This document shows, piece by piece, positions 1 through 10,901 of a DNA stretch of 64,000 bases. The DNA lies in NCBI GenBank assembly GCA_021229015.1, contig CM037783.1, forward strand, positions 59,433,746 to 59,497,745, read 5' to 3'. The DNA comes from Solen grandis. Lineage: Eukaryota > Mollusca > Bivalvia > Adapedonta > Solenidae. Made by a program: the position numbers and the translations under genes. Positions within the stretch are counted from its first letter, which is position 1, and each line of letters opens with the position of its first letter. A model generated the notes under the pieces. It saw only the letters and a program-made list of their open reading frames with translations. It searched no databases and was not told the origin of the DNA.

Positions 1-815
1 CTAAAATAAAGTTGATCCATGAAGAACTCTGGTTGCCATGGCAACAAAAAGAAAAATAATTTGAAAACTTTAAAAATCATCTCCTTCAAAACTACTGGCC
101 AGATTTCAAAATAATTTGGTACAGATGTTCCTTGGGTCAACCTCTACCAAAGTTGCTAAAATTATTCCGATCCGTAAAAAAACATGGCCACCAAGGGCGG
201 GGCTTATTTGCCTTATATGTATATAGAGAAACCTTTAAACAACATCTCCTCTGAAACCACTGGACAGAATTTGATTAAACTTGGCAGGGATGATCCTTGG
301 GTCAACCTTCACAAAAGTTGCTAAAATAAAGTTGATCCATGTAGAACTCTGGTTGCGGCAACAAAAAGAAATATGAAAACTTTAAAAATCATCTTCTTCA
401 AAACTACTGGCCAGATTTTAAAATAAATTGGTACAGATGTTCCTTAGGTGAACCTCTACCAAAGTTGCTAAAAAAAATTCCGATCCGTAAAAAAACATGG
501 CCACCAGGGGCGGGGCTTATTTGCCTTATATGTATATAGGGAAAACTTTAATCAACATTTCCTCTGAAACCACTGGACAGAATTTGATTAAACTTGACAG
601 GAATGATCCTTGGGTCAACCTTCACAAAAGTTCCTAAAATAAACTTGATCCATATAGAACTCTGGTTGCCATGGCTACAAAAAGAAAAAAAAATGAAAAC
701 TTTAAAAATCATCTTCTTCAAACTACTGGCCAGATTTTAGAATAAATTGGAACAGATGTTCCTTGGGTCAACCTATTTATCTCAGGTGAGCGATTTAGGG
801 CCATCATGGGCCTCT
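1..815. repeat. Tandem array, about 315-bp unit, right end of a TIR-type element
   Basis: The segment beginning CTAAAATAAAGTTGATCCAT at 1 recurs at 321 and, diverged, at about 634, giving a unit of roughly 313-320 bp in about 2.5 copies. The array ends at 780-815 with CTCAGGTGAGCGAT and a GGGCC...CCTCTTGTTT tail. The same terminus closes the single-copy relative at 4374-4708. The left end lies outside the window. It sits upstream of the first visible Staufen exon and is probably intronic. No coding potential was seen. Confidence 0.75.
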
Positions 816-1747
816 TGTTTGAATGTGTCATGTGGTATCACAAGTATCTGCTTCAGGGATGCTGTATTATTTATTTAACCGATTTCCTCAATGTGGTGTT
901 TATGATGATAGCATTTTTCCATGCAATGTGACCTTCACTTGCCAACTATATTTGCCAGGAAACAAAAACTTCACAATATTTATTCAGTGAGATTGAGAGG
1001 AAAATATATATATATTCAAGAGATCATCTTTGAACAAGCTGCTTTATGAATATGGCCCCTTATCTGCATTCAAATTGACTTTATACAGGTTTTCCAATAG
1101 TTACACTTGGATGATAGGTAGTCAATGGTTGACCTGGTGTATACAAAAGAACACATGCTTTTGTTTGTGAAACTGTTTATGAGCATTTAACCTAGCCATG
1201 AATTGGAAAGACATGGCTTCAATTTTTATTGCTAAAAGCTGGAAAGGTTTATACTTTAAGTTACCTGTAAGAAGACCTTCCCAGTGTTTGCAGTGGAAAG
1301 TTAGGCCCCACCCAGTGTTAATGATCATATTAAATTCATGACTTCATGTATTCTTTTGTGTATACTAGGTCAGTCTATTCCAGAGTTGGTGTCGAATTAT
1401 TTGATAGTTTAATTTGAATATATCTGTAAGTACTGGAAAGGTCCAGCAAAATGTCCACCAACCATGCTAAGTACTAAGCAAACTGCTACATCATTTGAAA
1501 TCTAACCATGAGTGTTCAGGCTATCAAGCCAATCTGTTCCTTTATATCAAACCTGATACATGCATTGCCCAGTCCAATCTCCTTTCTGCCTAGATGCATT
1601 CCTGTAAAAGTTTACCTTATATGTCAGTGAAAGTGTCAGACTGTCAGAACCAAAGCATGCGTATAAGAAGGCTTGTAAATGTGTTTGATTTGTATTATGA
1701 AAACCTGCCAGGGTCAGATGTGTACTCGATCTGGTTTTTCAAAGCAG
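816..1747. other. No gene seen; probable Staufen intron
   Basis: AT-rich sequence upstream of the first recognised Staufen exon. I found no exon-like conserved peptide and no clear repeat here. It ends in the acceptor region TTTTTCAAAGCAG. Confidence 0.5.
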
Positions 1748-1894
1748 ATGCAGAAGGCTGACCCGACCTATGGTGTGGGTATCAACCCCATCAGTCGTCT
1801 CATACAGATCCAGCAGGCCCAGAAGAAGAAGGAGCCCGTCTACACCCTGCTGGCTGAGCGGGGACTGCCCCGACGTCGGGAATTTGTCATGCAG
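1748..1894 (+). CDS. STAU: Staufen exon a: first half of dsRBD3
   Basis: Phase 0 at both ends. It encodes [11 protein letters not shown] followed by [10 protein letters not shown] and ends at ...RRREFVMQ. The donor is CAG|GTCTGT. The acceptor is an AAGCAG (NAGNAG) tandem, so use of the upstream AG would add one Gln. Confidence 0.9.
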
Positions 1895-4800
1895 GTCTGT
1901 CTGTTTATTGTGTCATTGTATGTTTAATGCTACTTTGTTATTATACCCTATCTTCTGTGAAGGTTTAAATTAACTTTAGTGATAGCTCCTCTAGTTTTTG
2001 TGTGGGAGTTATGTTTTCAGTATTTGATAATATCACTTATACTCATTGAATTATAAAAAAAAATCATGTTTTTTTTGGGGGGGGGGTTGACAGAGGTAGG
2101 GAAACTTTTATAAAAAATCTATGTTTGTTGAATGAGACAACATTGTGGAATGCATCACAGTGCTTATAAGCACTTTTCTTTTTTCTTGCACATGATTACT
2201 TAGGAATTGAATGTTTAGGAATGGAAGGTTTTGTTAATGCAACATTCCCCAGATGTTAAATCTATGTGAGCAGGTTCAGGTGGAAGACCAGACATGTAGT
2301 GGGGTGGGGCCCAACAAGAAGCTGGCGAAGCGTCACGCTGCTGAAGCCATGTTACAGCAGCTGGGGTATAACAAGCCGTCCCCACAACCTGTCAAACCAG
2401 CCATCAAGAGGGAAATACAGGGAGATGTCAACGTAAGTAATCAAGTAATCAGAGTGGGTACTTATTATATGCCCCATAAACAAGTTGATAAGAGAAAGAT
2501 TTAGAAGTTATTCCCGTATAATACAAACCAAAAGGTTGTGATATGGTTGTATTATGCTGTCATCTATCAGTTAACAAAATTTTCCACATTTAGCTCCTTC
2601 CGAAAAGAAACAACCACAACCATTATGACTTTGAGAGTAAACATGTAAATTCTTTAAGTTACATGTCATTGGAGTAAAGCCATAGCAGAGTTATTGACCC
2701 TTGAGCTAAATCATAATTGTTTTACCAACATTTTAGTGTATTGAGTATTAAAGGATTGTTTTCATGCAATATTTAGGTAATAAAAGAATGGCTGAGCTTT
2801 TGTATGTATATTACTCCTCATAAAGGCAGTCTTGCTGTTAAGTGTTAAGTGTTACAGCAAAATATCTTTTTATCCTGTCATTGATTTTGTTCATATCCAC
2901 ACGGAGTTTTACTGTAGAAACTGATTTACTTATCTTGACCTTTCTACAATGTACTAAGTAAGAACATGCTGAGAAGCCAAAAGTTAGATATAAAAGGAGT
3001 TCTAATGGGGATCATTGACAATCTTGTTCTGTATTATTGTGCATTGTTCAAATGGAACTGGTCAAACTTATGCTTGATATACAGTCATTTTGATGTGGAC
3101 AATTTTTATAAAGAACACAGTCACTGAAATTGAATATCAAATCAATCTGAAGCGAACTGTAAAAGGAATAAGAAAGTTAGGCAGCTTCTAAATGGCAGTA
3201 ATGCCAGTTTTGTGCATTTTAAATTTGGCTGTTAAAAACAGGTTGGCTCAGTTTGCCACAAATACAGGTTCAACTGTGTACTATTAGTTTTCATCAGACT
3301 ATATAACACACAGTTTGGATCTATTGCTGGATGAAAAAAACCCAAAAAACTTTTGTTTCTTTTACAGACGAGCTTGAGTGAGAAGAAAGTCACGTTCTCC
3401 GACAACACTGAGGAATCCAGCCAGCCTTCTACAGTCCTGAACGGTCAGTCAAGGCAGATGATTCCAGGCCTGTTGGTGCTACCAGAGGGGAACAGGAACA
3501 GCTACTCTCAACTAAAGGGTTGGTGTCCCCTGGATCTGTTGTTAACACATCTGTGTTATATACAAAACATATACAACACACTGTCTTACACAAGCACATG
3601 CACACAATAGTGTTATAGAAAAACCAATGCATACATCTCTGTAACAACACAGTATACAGGTGTATCATACACAAAGTGATATACAAAACTCTTTTATACA
3701 CATACTACGTATTGTAATATTTATATGAACATTTTAAGTAAGTATCTGTTCTCCCATTTTGCTCTGTGAAAAGGGAGATATGTCGCACCCTGACCTTTTC
3801 CATCACAATGTCATAATTCATTTATGAACTAAATCAAAGCAGTTCTGCAGCATCACAAAATACAGAATGAGTTTAATTTCTTTTCAGATGGATGTGGATA
3901 TTGGTATATTATCTTTCTTTTGCTTGGTGCTTATCACATAGGGGTAGCTTCAAGACTTGTTGGTCCACTGTCCAGATAATGTGACTGGGTGTGGTATCAT
4001 GGTGAGGCAGCACACTGTATCTGACAAAAGTCTTCAAATGATGAAACTGTGTCAGTGATAAGTCCTTTAACCCTTTCCCTCATATAGACTCATTTTAACG
4101 CACTCAATAGGTACCACATAAAGCCTGATCTGCAGAAAGCTAAACTTAAACCTTACCAAATTTAATTGTAAAATCCTCATTACCAGAACACTGAGGAGCA
4201 GCGAACAGCATAAAACCTGATCAGCCTGCGAGTTACTCGCAGGCTGATCTGGTTTTATGCTGTTCGCATAGGTCTTTTCATGGTATCCTCTATGAGGGAA
4301 AGGGTAACTCATGAATATTAATATTTGAATTTATACTGAATTTTATATGATGTAAGACACAAGGATTTTTTCAGCTCACCTGGGTGCTCGCGGTTAGCTA
4401 TTAGAATCACCCTGCGTCTGTCGTTGTCGGTTGTCAACAATTTGCTTTAAATGACATCTCTGAAATTGCAGGACAGAATTTGATTAAACTTGGCAGGGAT
4501 GATCCTTGGGTGAACCCTCACAAAATTTGCTAAAATAAACTTGATCCATGTAGAAGTCTGGTTGCAATGGTAATAGAAAGAAATGAATTATGAAAACTTT
4601 AAACATCAGCTCTTTTAAACTACTGGCCATATTTCAAAATGATTTAGTACAGATTGGTAACCCTATACTCAGGTGAGTGATCCAGGGCCTCTATAGCCCT
4701 CTTGTTTACTTTTTTCACAGACTGTTATAGAATCTGAGCTACAATATTATATGAGTAAACAGGAGAGACCCTGATCAGACGGTTCCTTCCATGAGCTGTC

Positions 4801-7269
4801 TGATCTGCTCTGCCAATGCATCAAAATGAGTCTGTATATGGTAAAGGTTTAAACATCAACAAAAAGATGTTTCTCTGATACAAGTTTAACTGTATACTTC
4901 AGGGATGAACCAGTTTACCGGGGCAGGGGGGATGATGAAGGCAACCAACTTCGGCATGCGAGCAGAATTGAAGCTGCGAGATGTGTGTACAAGACACAAC
5001 ATAGAGGTCAAGTTCGACGAATTTTCAGGATCGGTAGGTTCTGTTTATGATACAGATTTTACATCGTTTATATACAGATACTTGACCCAGGAGTTTATTG
5101 TTGCTACAGTTTATTTTAGTAAAAATATAGTATTGGCAGTCTGAATGTCCATTTATTATACTTCCAAAAATAATAGTTTTGAATCTGTCTGTAGATATGA
5201 AACATGTCTGACAAGAATGTGCCTGCATTTTCATGTAATATTTGCAGTAGAGTCACATTTCAGACTTAAATATTAAAACTTCCTGAGTTCACCCCCTTCT
5301 GCATCCATCTGGGTTAATCTATATAACAGCCTGAGGTTTGATAAGAAATAGTATGTTTATGTGTTCAAAAGAAACCATCAAAATTTCACTTTGCTTTATA
5401 TCCTTTGAATCTAGTTTAGTCCCTAAATTAAAACAATATATTGATTTTCGAAAAATTAAAGAATTTTTATATGTGTTTTTTTAACAAATTGTAAGTTATA
5501 GACTTAAATTTAGATATTTCTTCCATATGGTACAGTCATGTAGAATTTTACGATCATCTCTGCAAAGCTGTAAAGATTTATCTTAACAAACGTTGCCCCC
5601 TGTCATGATAAGTGTGTCTGTGTTTCAGAACAACACCAGTGAGTTCCTGAGCCGTGTGGTGGTGGCGTCCAACCCGAAGCACACCCTGCATGGGTCAGGG
5701 AACTCGCCCGAGGCCTCCCGGGACGCAGCAGCACTCTCTGCCCTCAAGATTCTGGTGGAGATGGGCGTGGTCAAGGAAGATCTGAACATGGCAGCAGGAG
5801 ATGGGTACGTGGATCTATACAGGCACTTGCGGAGTGGGGGCAGGGGGGGTTAAGAGGGAGGAAAAATATGCAGTCATTATTAAACTAGACAAGATCAAGA
5901 AGGTCTGGCAAGAAATATAAGCATTTATAACATAACTTTTATTTATGAGCCCTATAACAATTAAAGAGGACTTTTGAATAATACACTGACGATCTCAATA
6001 ATTGGGCCATAAAAATATCACTGTCAAACTGAGGCCGAATATGATATTATTTTGGCCCTGCTTTTCCTGCAATTGATTGGCTAAAGCAGAGAATAATAGT
6101 TATGTAGTAAAATTGTCATTAAATAAGTGATTTGATATTGGTCCTCTTATTTGTCCTCAGGACAGTCATGCTGGCCCTCAACCTGCAGTCTCCAGCCAAT
6201 ACGACTGACCTCCGACAAATAACAGGGCCAATATCAATTCACTTATTTAATAACATATATTATAAATCAAGGGATACTAGTTTCAATCAGCTTGGATTCA
6301 TACCTTCCACAAAAAATTAAAATCTCTCTCTCATTTATGATGGTATCTTTAAATAGTTTTCACCAACTGGATGCATATTATATACATTTTTAGCTCGACT
6401 ATTCGAAGAATATGAGAGCTATTGTAGTCACCCTGGCGTCGGCTTTGGCGTTGGCGTTGCAGCTTTTGGTTAAAGTTTTGCGTGCAAGTTACTATCAACT
6501 TTATATCTCAATAACCATTTATGGTATTGACTTGAAAGTTTATAAATATGTTCAGGGGCATCAGACAACCAAGGTAGATAACTCTTGACTGAATTTGATA
6601 TGAATTATGGCCCCTTTTTAACTTAGAAATTTTGGTTAAAGTTTTGCATGCAATTGAAAATTTGGTTAAAGTTTTGCGTGCAAGCTACTATCTAGTTTGT
6701 ATCTCAATAACTATTCATGGTATTGACTTGAAAGTTTATGAATATGTTTAGGGGCATCATACAACCAAGGTAGATAACTCTTGATGAAATATGTTACAAA
6801 TTATTGCCCTTTTTAGCTTAGAAATTTTGGTTTAAGTTTTGCATGCAAGTTACTTTCATGCTTATATCTCAGTATCCAGGCATGGGATTGATTTGAAATA
6901 TCTTAAATATGTTAAGGAGTATCATACTATCAAGGTAGATAACTTTTGATGGAATATATTACAAGTTATGGCCCCTTTTTTAACTTAGAAATTTTGGTTA
7001 AAGTTGTGCATGCAAGGTACTTTCATGCTTATATCTCAGAGTCCAGGCATGAAATTGATTTGAAACATCTTAAATATGTTTAGGGGTATCATACTATAAA
7101 GGAAGATAACACTTGATGGAATAAATTAACTAGATGTGGGTGTTCCTCGGAACACTTGTGTCGCCTGCATTTAAGCATGTTTGATGAAAGAATTGACTAG
7201 AAAATCGATCTTTTGACAAATTATTGATAAAGCATAATCTATTTTGTGAGGTACAAAATAACACCAAAT

Positions 7270-7315
<46 letters not shown>

Positions 7316-10181
7316 TTATTTATTTTTTTTTGGGGGGGGGGGGGGATAAAATATTCAAACAGTGCAATATGTAATAATTTTCCCGAGCACTTTCGACTAT
7401 ACAGTCTTCATCAGAGGAGTGTCAGAATGACTATGAATTCAAAACATTAACTGTAAGAAAAATTATGACGTCATTAAGCACTTATGACGTTAATTATATA
7501 TATGTTGCAAGTTTGTAGTCATCATTATCATTATTGAGTTATCATTCTTGTGTACTGCACTCAGACCAATGAGATCTATCTACTATAAATGTTTAAGGCA
7601 ACACTTCAAATACTTTACAAGTTATGCACCACACAAGAATTAAATCCAAAAAAATAAACAAAGGGAAATAACTCCAAAAATACAACAGTTATCATTCTTG
7701 CACAATGCACTCCATGAGATCTTTCCACCTGTGAGGTTTCAAAGTAATACCTCAAATACTTTTCGTGTTATGCTCCAGACAAAAATGAAGTCTGAGTATC
7801 AACAAAGGGCAATAACTCAAGGAAAAGTGCACTGCACTCAGACCATTGAGATCTATGAAGTTTCAAGTCAACACCTCAAATACGTTTCGAGTTATGCCCC
7901 AGACAAAAATTAAGTCTGAAAATCAACAAAGGGAAAAAAAAAAAAATTTTTTATGATTTTTTTTAAGGACAATAACTCAGGAGAAAAGAAAGTGAGAGTT
8001 ATCATTTATGTGAACTGCACTCCTCTTCAATGAGATCTATCTATCTATAAAGTTTTAAGTCAGCACCTCAAATACTTTTTGAGTTATGCCCTGGACAAAA
8101 ATTAAGACTGAAAATCAACAAAGGGTAATAACTCAGAAAATATGAAAGTCATGGTTATCATTCTTGTGCACTGCACTCCACCTCAATGTGATCTATCCAT
8201 GTTTTAACTTTCAAGGTGATACCTCAAATACTTTTTGAGTTATGGTCCGGACAAAAATAAAATCTCAGAATCAACAAAGGGTAATAACTCAGAAAATACG
8301 AAAGTCAGAGTTATCATTCTTGTGCACTGCACTCCACCTCAATGTGATCTATCCATGTTTTAACTTTCAAGGTGATACCTCAAATACTTTTTGAGTTATG
8401 GTCCGGACAAAAGTAAAATCTCAGAATCAACAAAGGGTAATAACTCAGAAAATACGAAAGTCAGAGTTATCATTCTTGTGCACTGCACTCCACCTCAATG
8501 TGATCTATCCATGTTTTAAGTTTCAAGGTGATACCTCAAATACTTTTCGAGTTATGCTCCGGACAAGAAAGTGTGACGCCGACGACGCCGACGACGACGA
8601 CGGACAAAGTGATCCCTATGTGTCTGCCATGCTATGCAGGCGACACAAAAATTATGACCCCCTTTTAACTTAGAATTTTGGTTAAATTTTTGCATTCAAG
8701 CTACTATCCAGCTTATATCTCAGAAATTGCTTGTGGAATTGACTAGAAAGTTAAGGAGTGTCTTCAAGGGCATCAGAAAACAGGAGGATAACTTTTGGAC
8801 TGATGCAAATTATGACCCTTTTCTAAATTGGATTTCTGGTTTAAGTTTTGCATGCAGTGTTATTGTGCTTATGTCTCAGTAACTAGGCATGGGATTGGTT
8901 TTAGACATCATAAATATATTAAGGGGTATCAGACTATCAAGGTATATCATTTTTGACTATTATTATGTACAGGGAATGTGAAGGGCAAGAATTGGAATAG
9001 ATTTCATTTGATTTACCAACAAGCATTTTGAATAGTCGAGCGTGCTGTCCTCTGACAGCTCTTGTTGTAACAAAAAATCAGTTAACCCCAATTTTGAAGG
9101 ATATTGACATGGGTTCAATATGTCAATTTCCTTGAAAATTGGGTTAGTTTCGAAAAGGGGGTTTCGTTGTATGATACATGCGTTTGAATGAGTGAAAAAG
9201 TGGTGATTTTCTGCTACATTAACGTATACGCTTGCCATACGTGAAAACTATTTAATGATACCTTCTGAAATGACTGAGATATTGGCATTTTCTGAGGAAG
9301 GTTGGAATCCAGGCTAATCGAGACTAGTATCCCTTGTATTGTATATTGTGATACATGACACATCTATTGTGCCAGACAGCTGTGGACCAGACTGCAGGGC
9401 TCAAAATTGGAAGATGTGGATAGCAAATTTGCTACTTAAAATGCAACTTGCTACTTTAACTATTAGTAGCCAAAATATATTGCCTTATTTCAGGAAAATA
9501 TACTTAGGGGTGTTGGGGACAGCCCCCCTGCTACCGATTTTGCAATCCTGTTTACCCTCACTACCATGAATGAACTTGAAATTTTCTCCCCTTTAGTTAA
9601 GATGCTTCTCAAACATTTCCTGAATATTTAATTGGATGTCCTTCCTACCCCCAGAGACATTTTCCAGGTAATGTCATTATGCATTTATCAATATATTTTT
9701 GAAAGAAAAATAGGATTGTTTCAAAACTTCATTTATATCTCTTCAAAGTTTAGTTAAATAAACAGGATGGTTCTAGTATATAATGTTTTGCATTATTGTC
9801 TATAGTACAGGCTTGGTACTGCTGGCCATGTGATTAATGTGTCTGCTTCAAAAGCAGGAGGTCATGGCTTTGATCTCTACCAACGTTGTTAAAGACTGTA
9901 CTGGTATAGTTCCCTTTCTTGAGGCTCAGAATATAAGTGTAGTTGCAGGACTGGTTGGCCCGGTGTCAGGATAATGTGAGTGGGTGTAGTATCATGCCAC
10001 ATGTCTACAGTGTGATACTGCAGTGTGGCAACACCATACCTGCACACAAAGCTATAAACATTACATAAATACTGCTGATTGGATTTTAAAACCAAATAAG
10101 CAAATGCTTGGTCAAACATGCGGTTGTGAATTAATTATTCAATTATTTTGTTTTTATTTCAGGCCACAAATAAAGGGCTAA
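1748..10181 (+). CDS. STAU: Staufen-type double-stranded RNA-binding protein (3' part)
   Basis: Staufen proteins bind double-stranded mRNA structures in the cytoplasm and act in mRNA transport, translation and decay. Six exons join in phase (1748-1894, 2274-2432, 3368-3518, 4903-5033, 5629-5804, 10163-10181) into 260 visible residues plus stop. Residues 1 to about 85 form a canonical dsRBD equivalent to Staufen dsRBD3, with [23 protein letters not shown] and the RNA-contacting helix [15 protein letters not shown] conserved KKVTFSD segment follows (residues about 108-114). Residues about 168-245 are a degenerate dsRBD like Staufen dsRBD5 ([19 protein letters not shown], then [17 protein letters not shown] and [13 protein letters not shown]), which in the family serves protein contacts rather than RNA binding. 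The N-terminal dsRBDs must lie upstream of the window. The STAU1/STAU2 split is a vertebrate duplication, so only STAU is given. The five-codon last exon is the least certain part. Confidence 0.93.
2274..2432 (+). CDS. STAU: Staufen exon b: second half of dsRBD3
   Basis: Begins after GAGCAG in phase 0 with [16 protein letters not shown], continues through [16 protein letters not shown] and ends at GAT GTC AAC|GTAAGT. The two dsRBD halves join without a break. Confidence 0.92.
3368..3518 (+). CDS. STAU: Staufen exon c: linker with KKVTFSD
   Basis: The acceptor is TTTTACAG at 3367. The exon encodes [20 protein letters not shown] and a Gln/Ser/Leu-rich linker. The end at 3518 (phase 1) was chosen because it joins in frame to the next exon; its donor, AAGG|GTTGGT, is weak. 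Confidence 0.8.
3955..4045 (+). repeat. SINE fragment, family A 3' body
   Basis: Contains TAATGTGACTGGGTGTGGTATCATG, split by small changes, which matches the body of the full SINE copy at 47272-47575. It has no tRNA-like head. It lies in the Staufen intron between exons c and d. Confidence 0.65.
4071..4304 (+). mobile_element. TTAA-type MITE, copy 1
   Basis: A 234-bp element starting CCCTTTCCCTCATATAGAC and ending TATGAGGGAAAGGG, so the ends are inverted repeats. TTAA precedes it at 4067-4070 and a degraded TAAC follows. The centre (4201-4267) is a near-perfect palindrome with 33-base arms around CTGCGAGTTACTCGCAG. Four other copies are at 37043, 41344, 42275 and 58902. No protein is encoded. 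Confidence 0.88.
4374..4708. repeat. TIR-type repeat with AGCTCACCTGG / CTCAGGTGAG ends
   Basis: Starts with AGCTCACCTGGGTGCTCGCG and ends with CTCAGGTGAGTGATCCAGGG and a CCTCTTGTTT tail. Its interior matches one unit of the array at 1-815 (for example CAGAATTTGATTAAACTTGG). It is intronic in the Staufen gene. Confidence 0.75.
4903..5033 (+). CDS. STAU: Staufen exon d: linker and start of dsRBD5
   Basis: The acceptor is TACTTCAG at 4902. After a split Gly it encodes [19 protein letters not shown] and then the first helix and strand of the last dsRBD ([19 protein letters not shown]). The donor is TCG|GTAGGT in phase 0. Confidence 0.87.
5629..5804 (+). CDS. STAU: Staufen exon e: remainder of dsRBD5
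   Basis: The acceptor is GTGTTTCAG. The exon encodes [37 protein letters not shown] and [15 protein letters not shown]. The donor ATGG|GTACGT leaves a two-base phase. If unspliced, the frame would run 16 further Gly/Arg-rich codons to a stop near 5853, a possible alternative C-terminus. Confidence 0.88.
7128..8648. repeat. Nested element with 156-bp tandem units
   Basis: The left end has CGGAACACTTGTGTCGCCTGCA and the right end TGCAGGCGACACAAAA, an inverted match over about 13 bases. Units begin GTCAGAGTTATCATTCTTGTG or a close variant. Successive starts at 8148, 8304 and 8460 give an exact 156-bp period, and more diverged units precede them from about 7540. The last unit ends in a GACGACGCC-rich stretch (8575-8605). 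It interrupts the outer element at 6391-9066. Confidence 0.78.
7270..7345. repeat. CA/TA microsatellite followed by T and G runs
   Basis: (CA) units pass into about 14 (AT) units ending near 7311, followed by a T-rich stretch and a run of about 14 G at 7331-7345. It lies within the nested repeat of the last Staufen intron. Confidence 0.9.
9398..9560. repeat. Possible hAT-type terminal fragment
   Basis: CAGGGCTCAAAATTGG resembles the terminus of the element at 43290-44019 (CAGGGCTCAAA). I saw no matching second end, so this is a fragment or a chance resemblance. Confidence 0.35.
9815..10085 (+). repeat. tRNA-derived SINE, family A (diverged)
   Basis: A tRNA-like head (CTGGCCATGTGATTAATGTG ... 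GCAGGAGGTCATGG) is followed by the body CAGGACTGGTTGGCCCGGTG and GTATCATGCCACATGTCTAC, shared with 47272-47575. It ends about 80 bp before the last Staufen exon. Confidence 0.75.
10163..10181 (+). CDS. STAU: Staufen terminal exon (short coding part)
   Basis: The acceptor is TTTTTATTTCAG at 10162. One base completes the split Gly, then Pro-Gln-Ile-Lys-Gly and TAA. The phase fits exon e, but five residues cannot prove homology and the intron is 4.4 kb long. Confidence 0.55.
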
Positions 10182-10895
10182 CTCACAGATGAAGGACACA
10201 AGGATAACAGATCATCATTACCCATGATACATCACTTACAGGAAATGACATCACAGGAAGTGACATCATGAACCTTTTTAAATCACAAAAATATGATACT
10301 CTTCTATTAAGACGGATAAAGTGTGCTTGAAAGGAATATCTGATATATTAGCTTTTGATGATATGCATCACAATACATTCAGTTGTCATCCGTGTTAAAT
10401 TTGGATGTGTTGTTTTGTAAATAAGGATTCCTGTAAAGTAAAATCAATGTTTTATGGATTTGTTCAGCAACTTAACAGCAAGTGCTTTTGTTGTATTATG
10501 GGTAATCATGTGACTAATCACATGATCATTTGTGAAGACAACTAATTTGCATACATGCTGTACCTGATAACGGGAAAGCTTTTTATACATTTCAGTATTA
10601 TTTGTGCAATAACAGTTTCAAAACATCTAGAAGTAGTAAGAGCATGTTACATGGGAGTTGATAGGGATTCAAAGTCCTGGACCTAGGATATGATATATAC
10701 ATTTCTCAGTGTCTGCAGTAATTGATACTGCAATAGCTTATGTGGACTTGTTCAATACTGCATGCTTTGAAACAGCTTTCTTCCCCCTATCCATACATAA
10801 CTCTGCATAAAATCATTGTTTGCGATTTTTTGAACAGTGGCTTTAGTTCTCCCAGAAATGGTCGCTTCGACTGTGACTCTGCAATTACCTATTGA

Positions 10896-10901
10896 AATAA
10901 A
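10896..10901 (+). promoter_or_regulatory. STAU: Candidate poly(A) signal for Staufen (proximal)
   Basis: AATAAA about 715 bp after the presumed stop codon. A candidate on the motif alone. Confidence 0.35.

Larger units (their letters stand above)
6391..9066. repeat. TIR-type element with tandem ~160-bp units (interrupted)
   Basis: The left end is TAGCTCGACTATTCGAAGAA and the right end is GAATAGTCGAGCG with a CTCTTGTTGT tail, so an 11-base CTCGACTATTC terminus is inverted. The interior repeats a unit with ATTTTGGTTAAAGTTTTGC and GTTATGGCCCC about every 160-200 bp, seen near 6465, 6661, 6825, 6990, 8683 and 8840. It is split by the nested element at about 7128-8648. It lies in the last Staufen intron. 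Confidence 0.75.
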
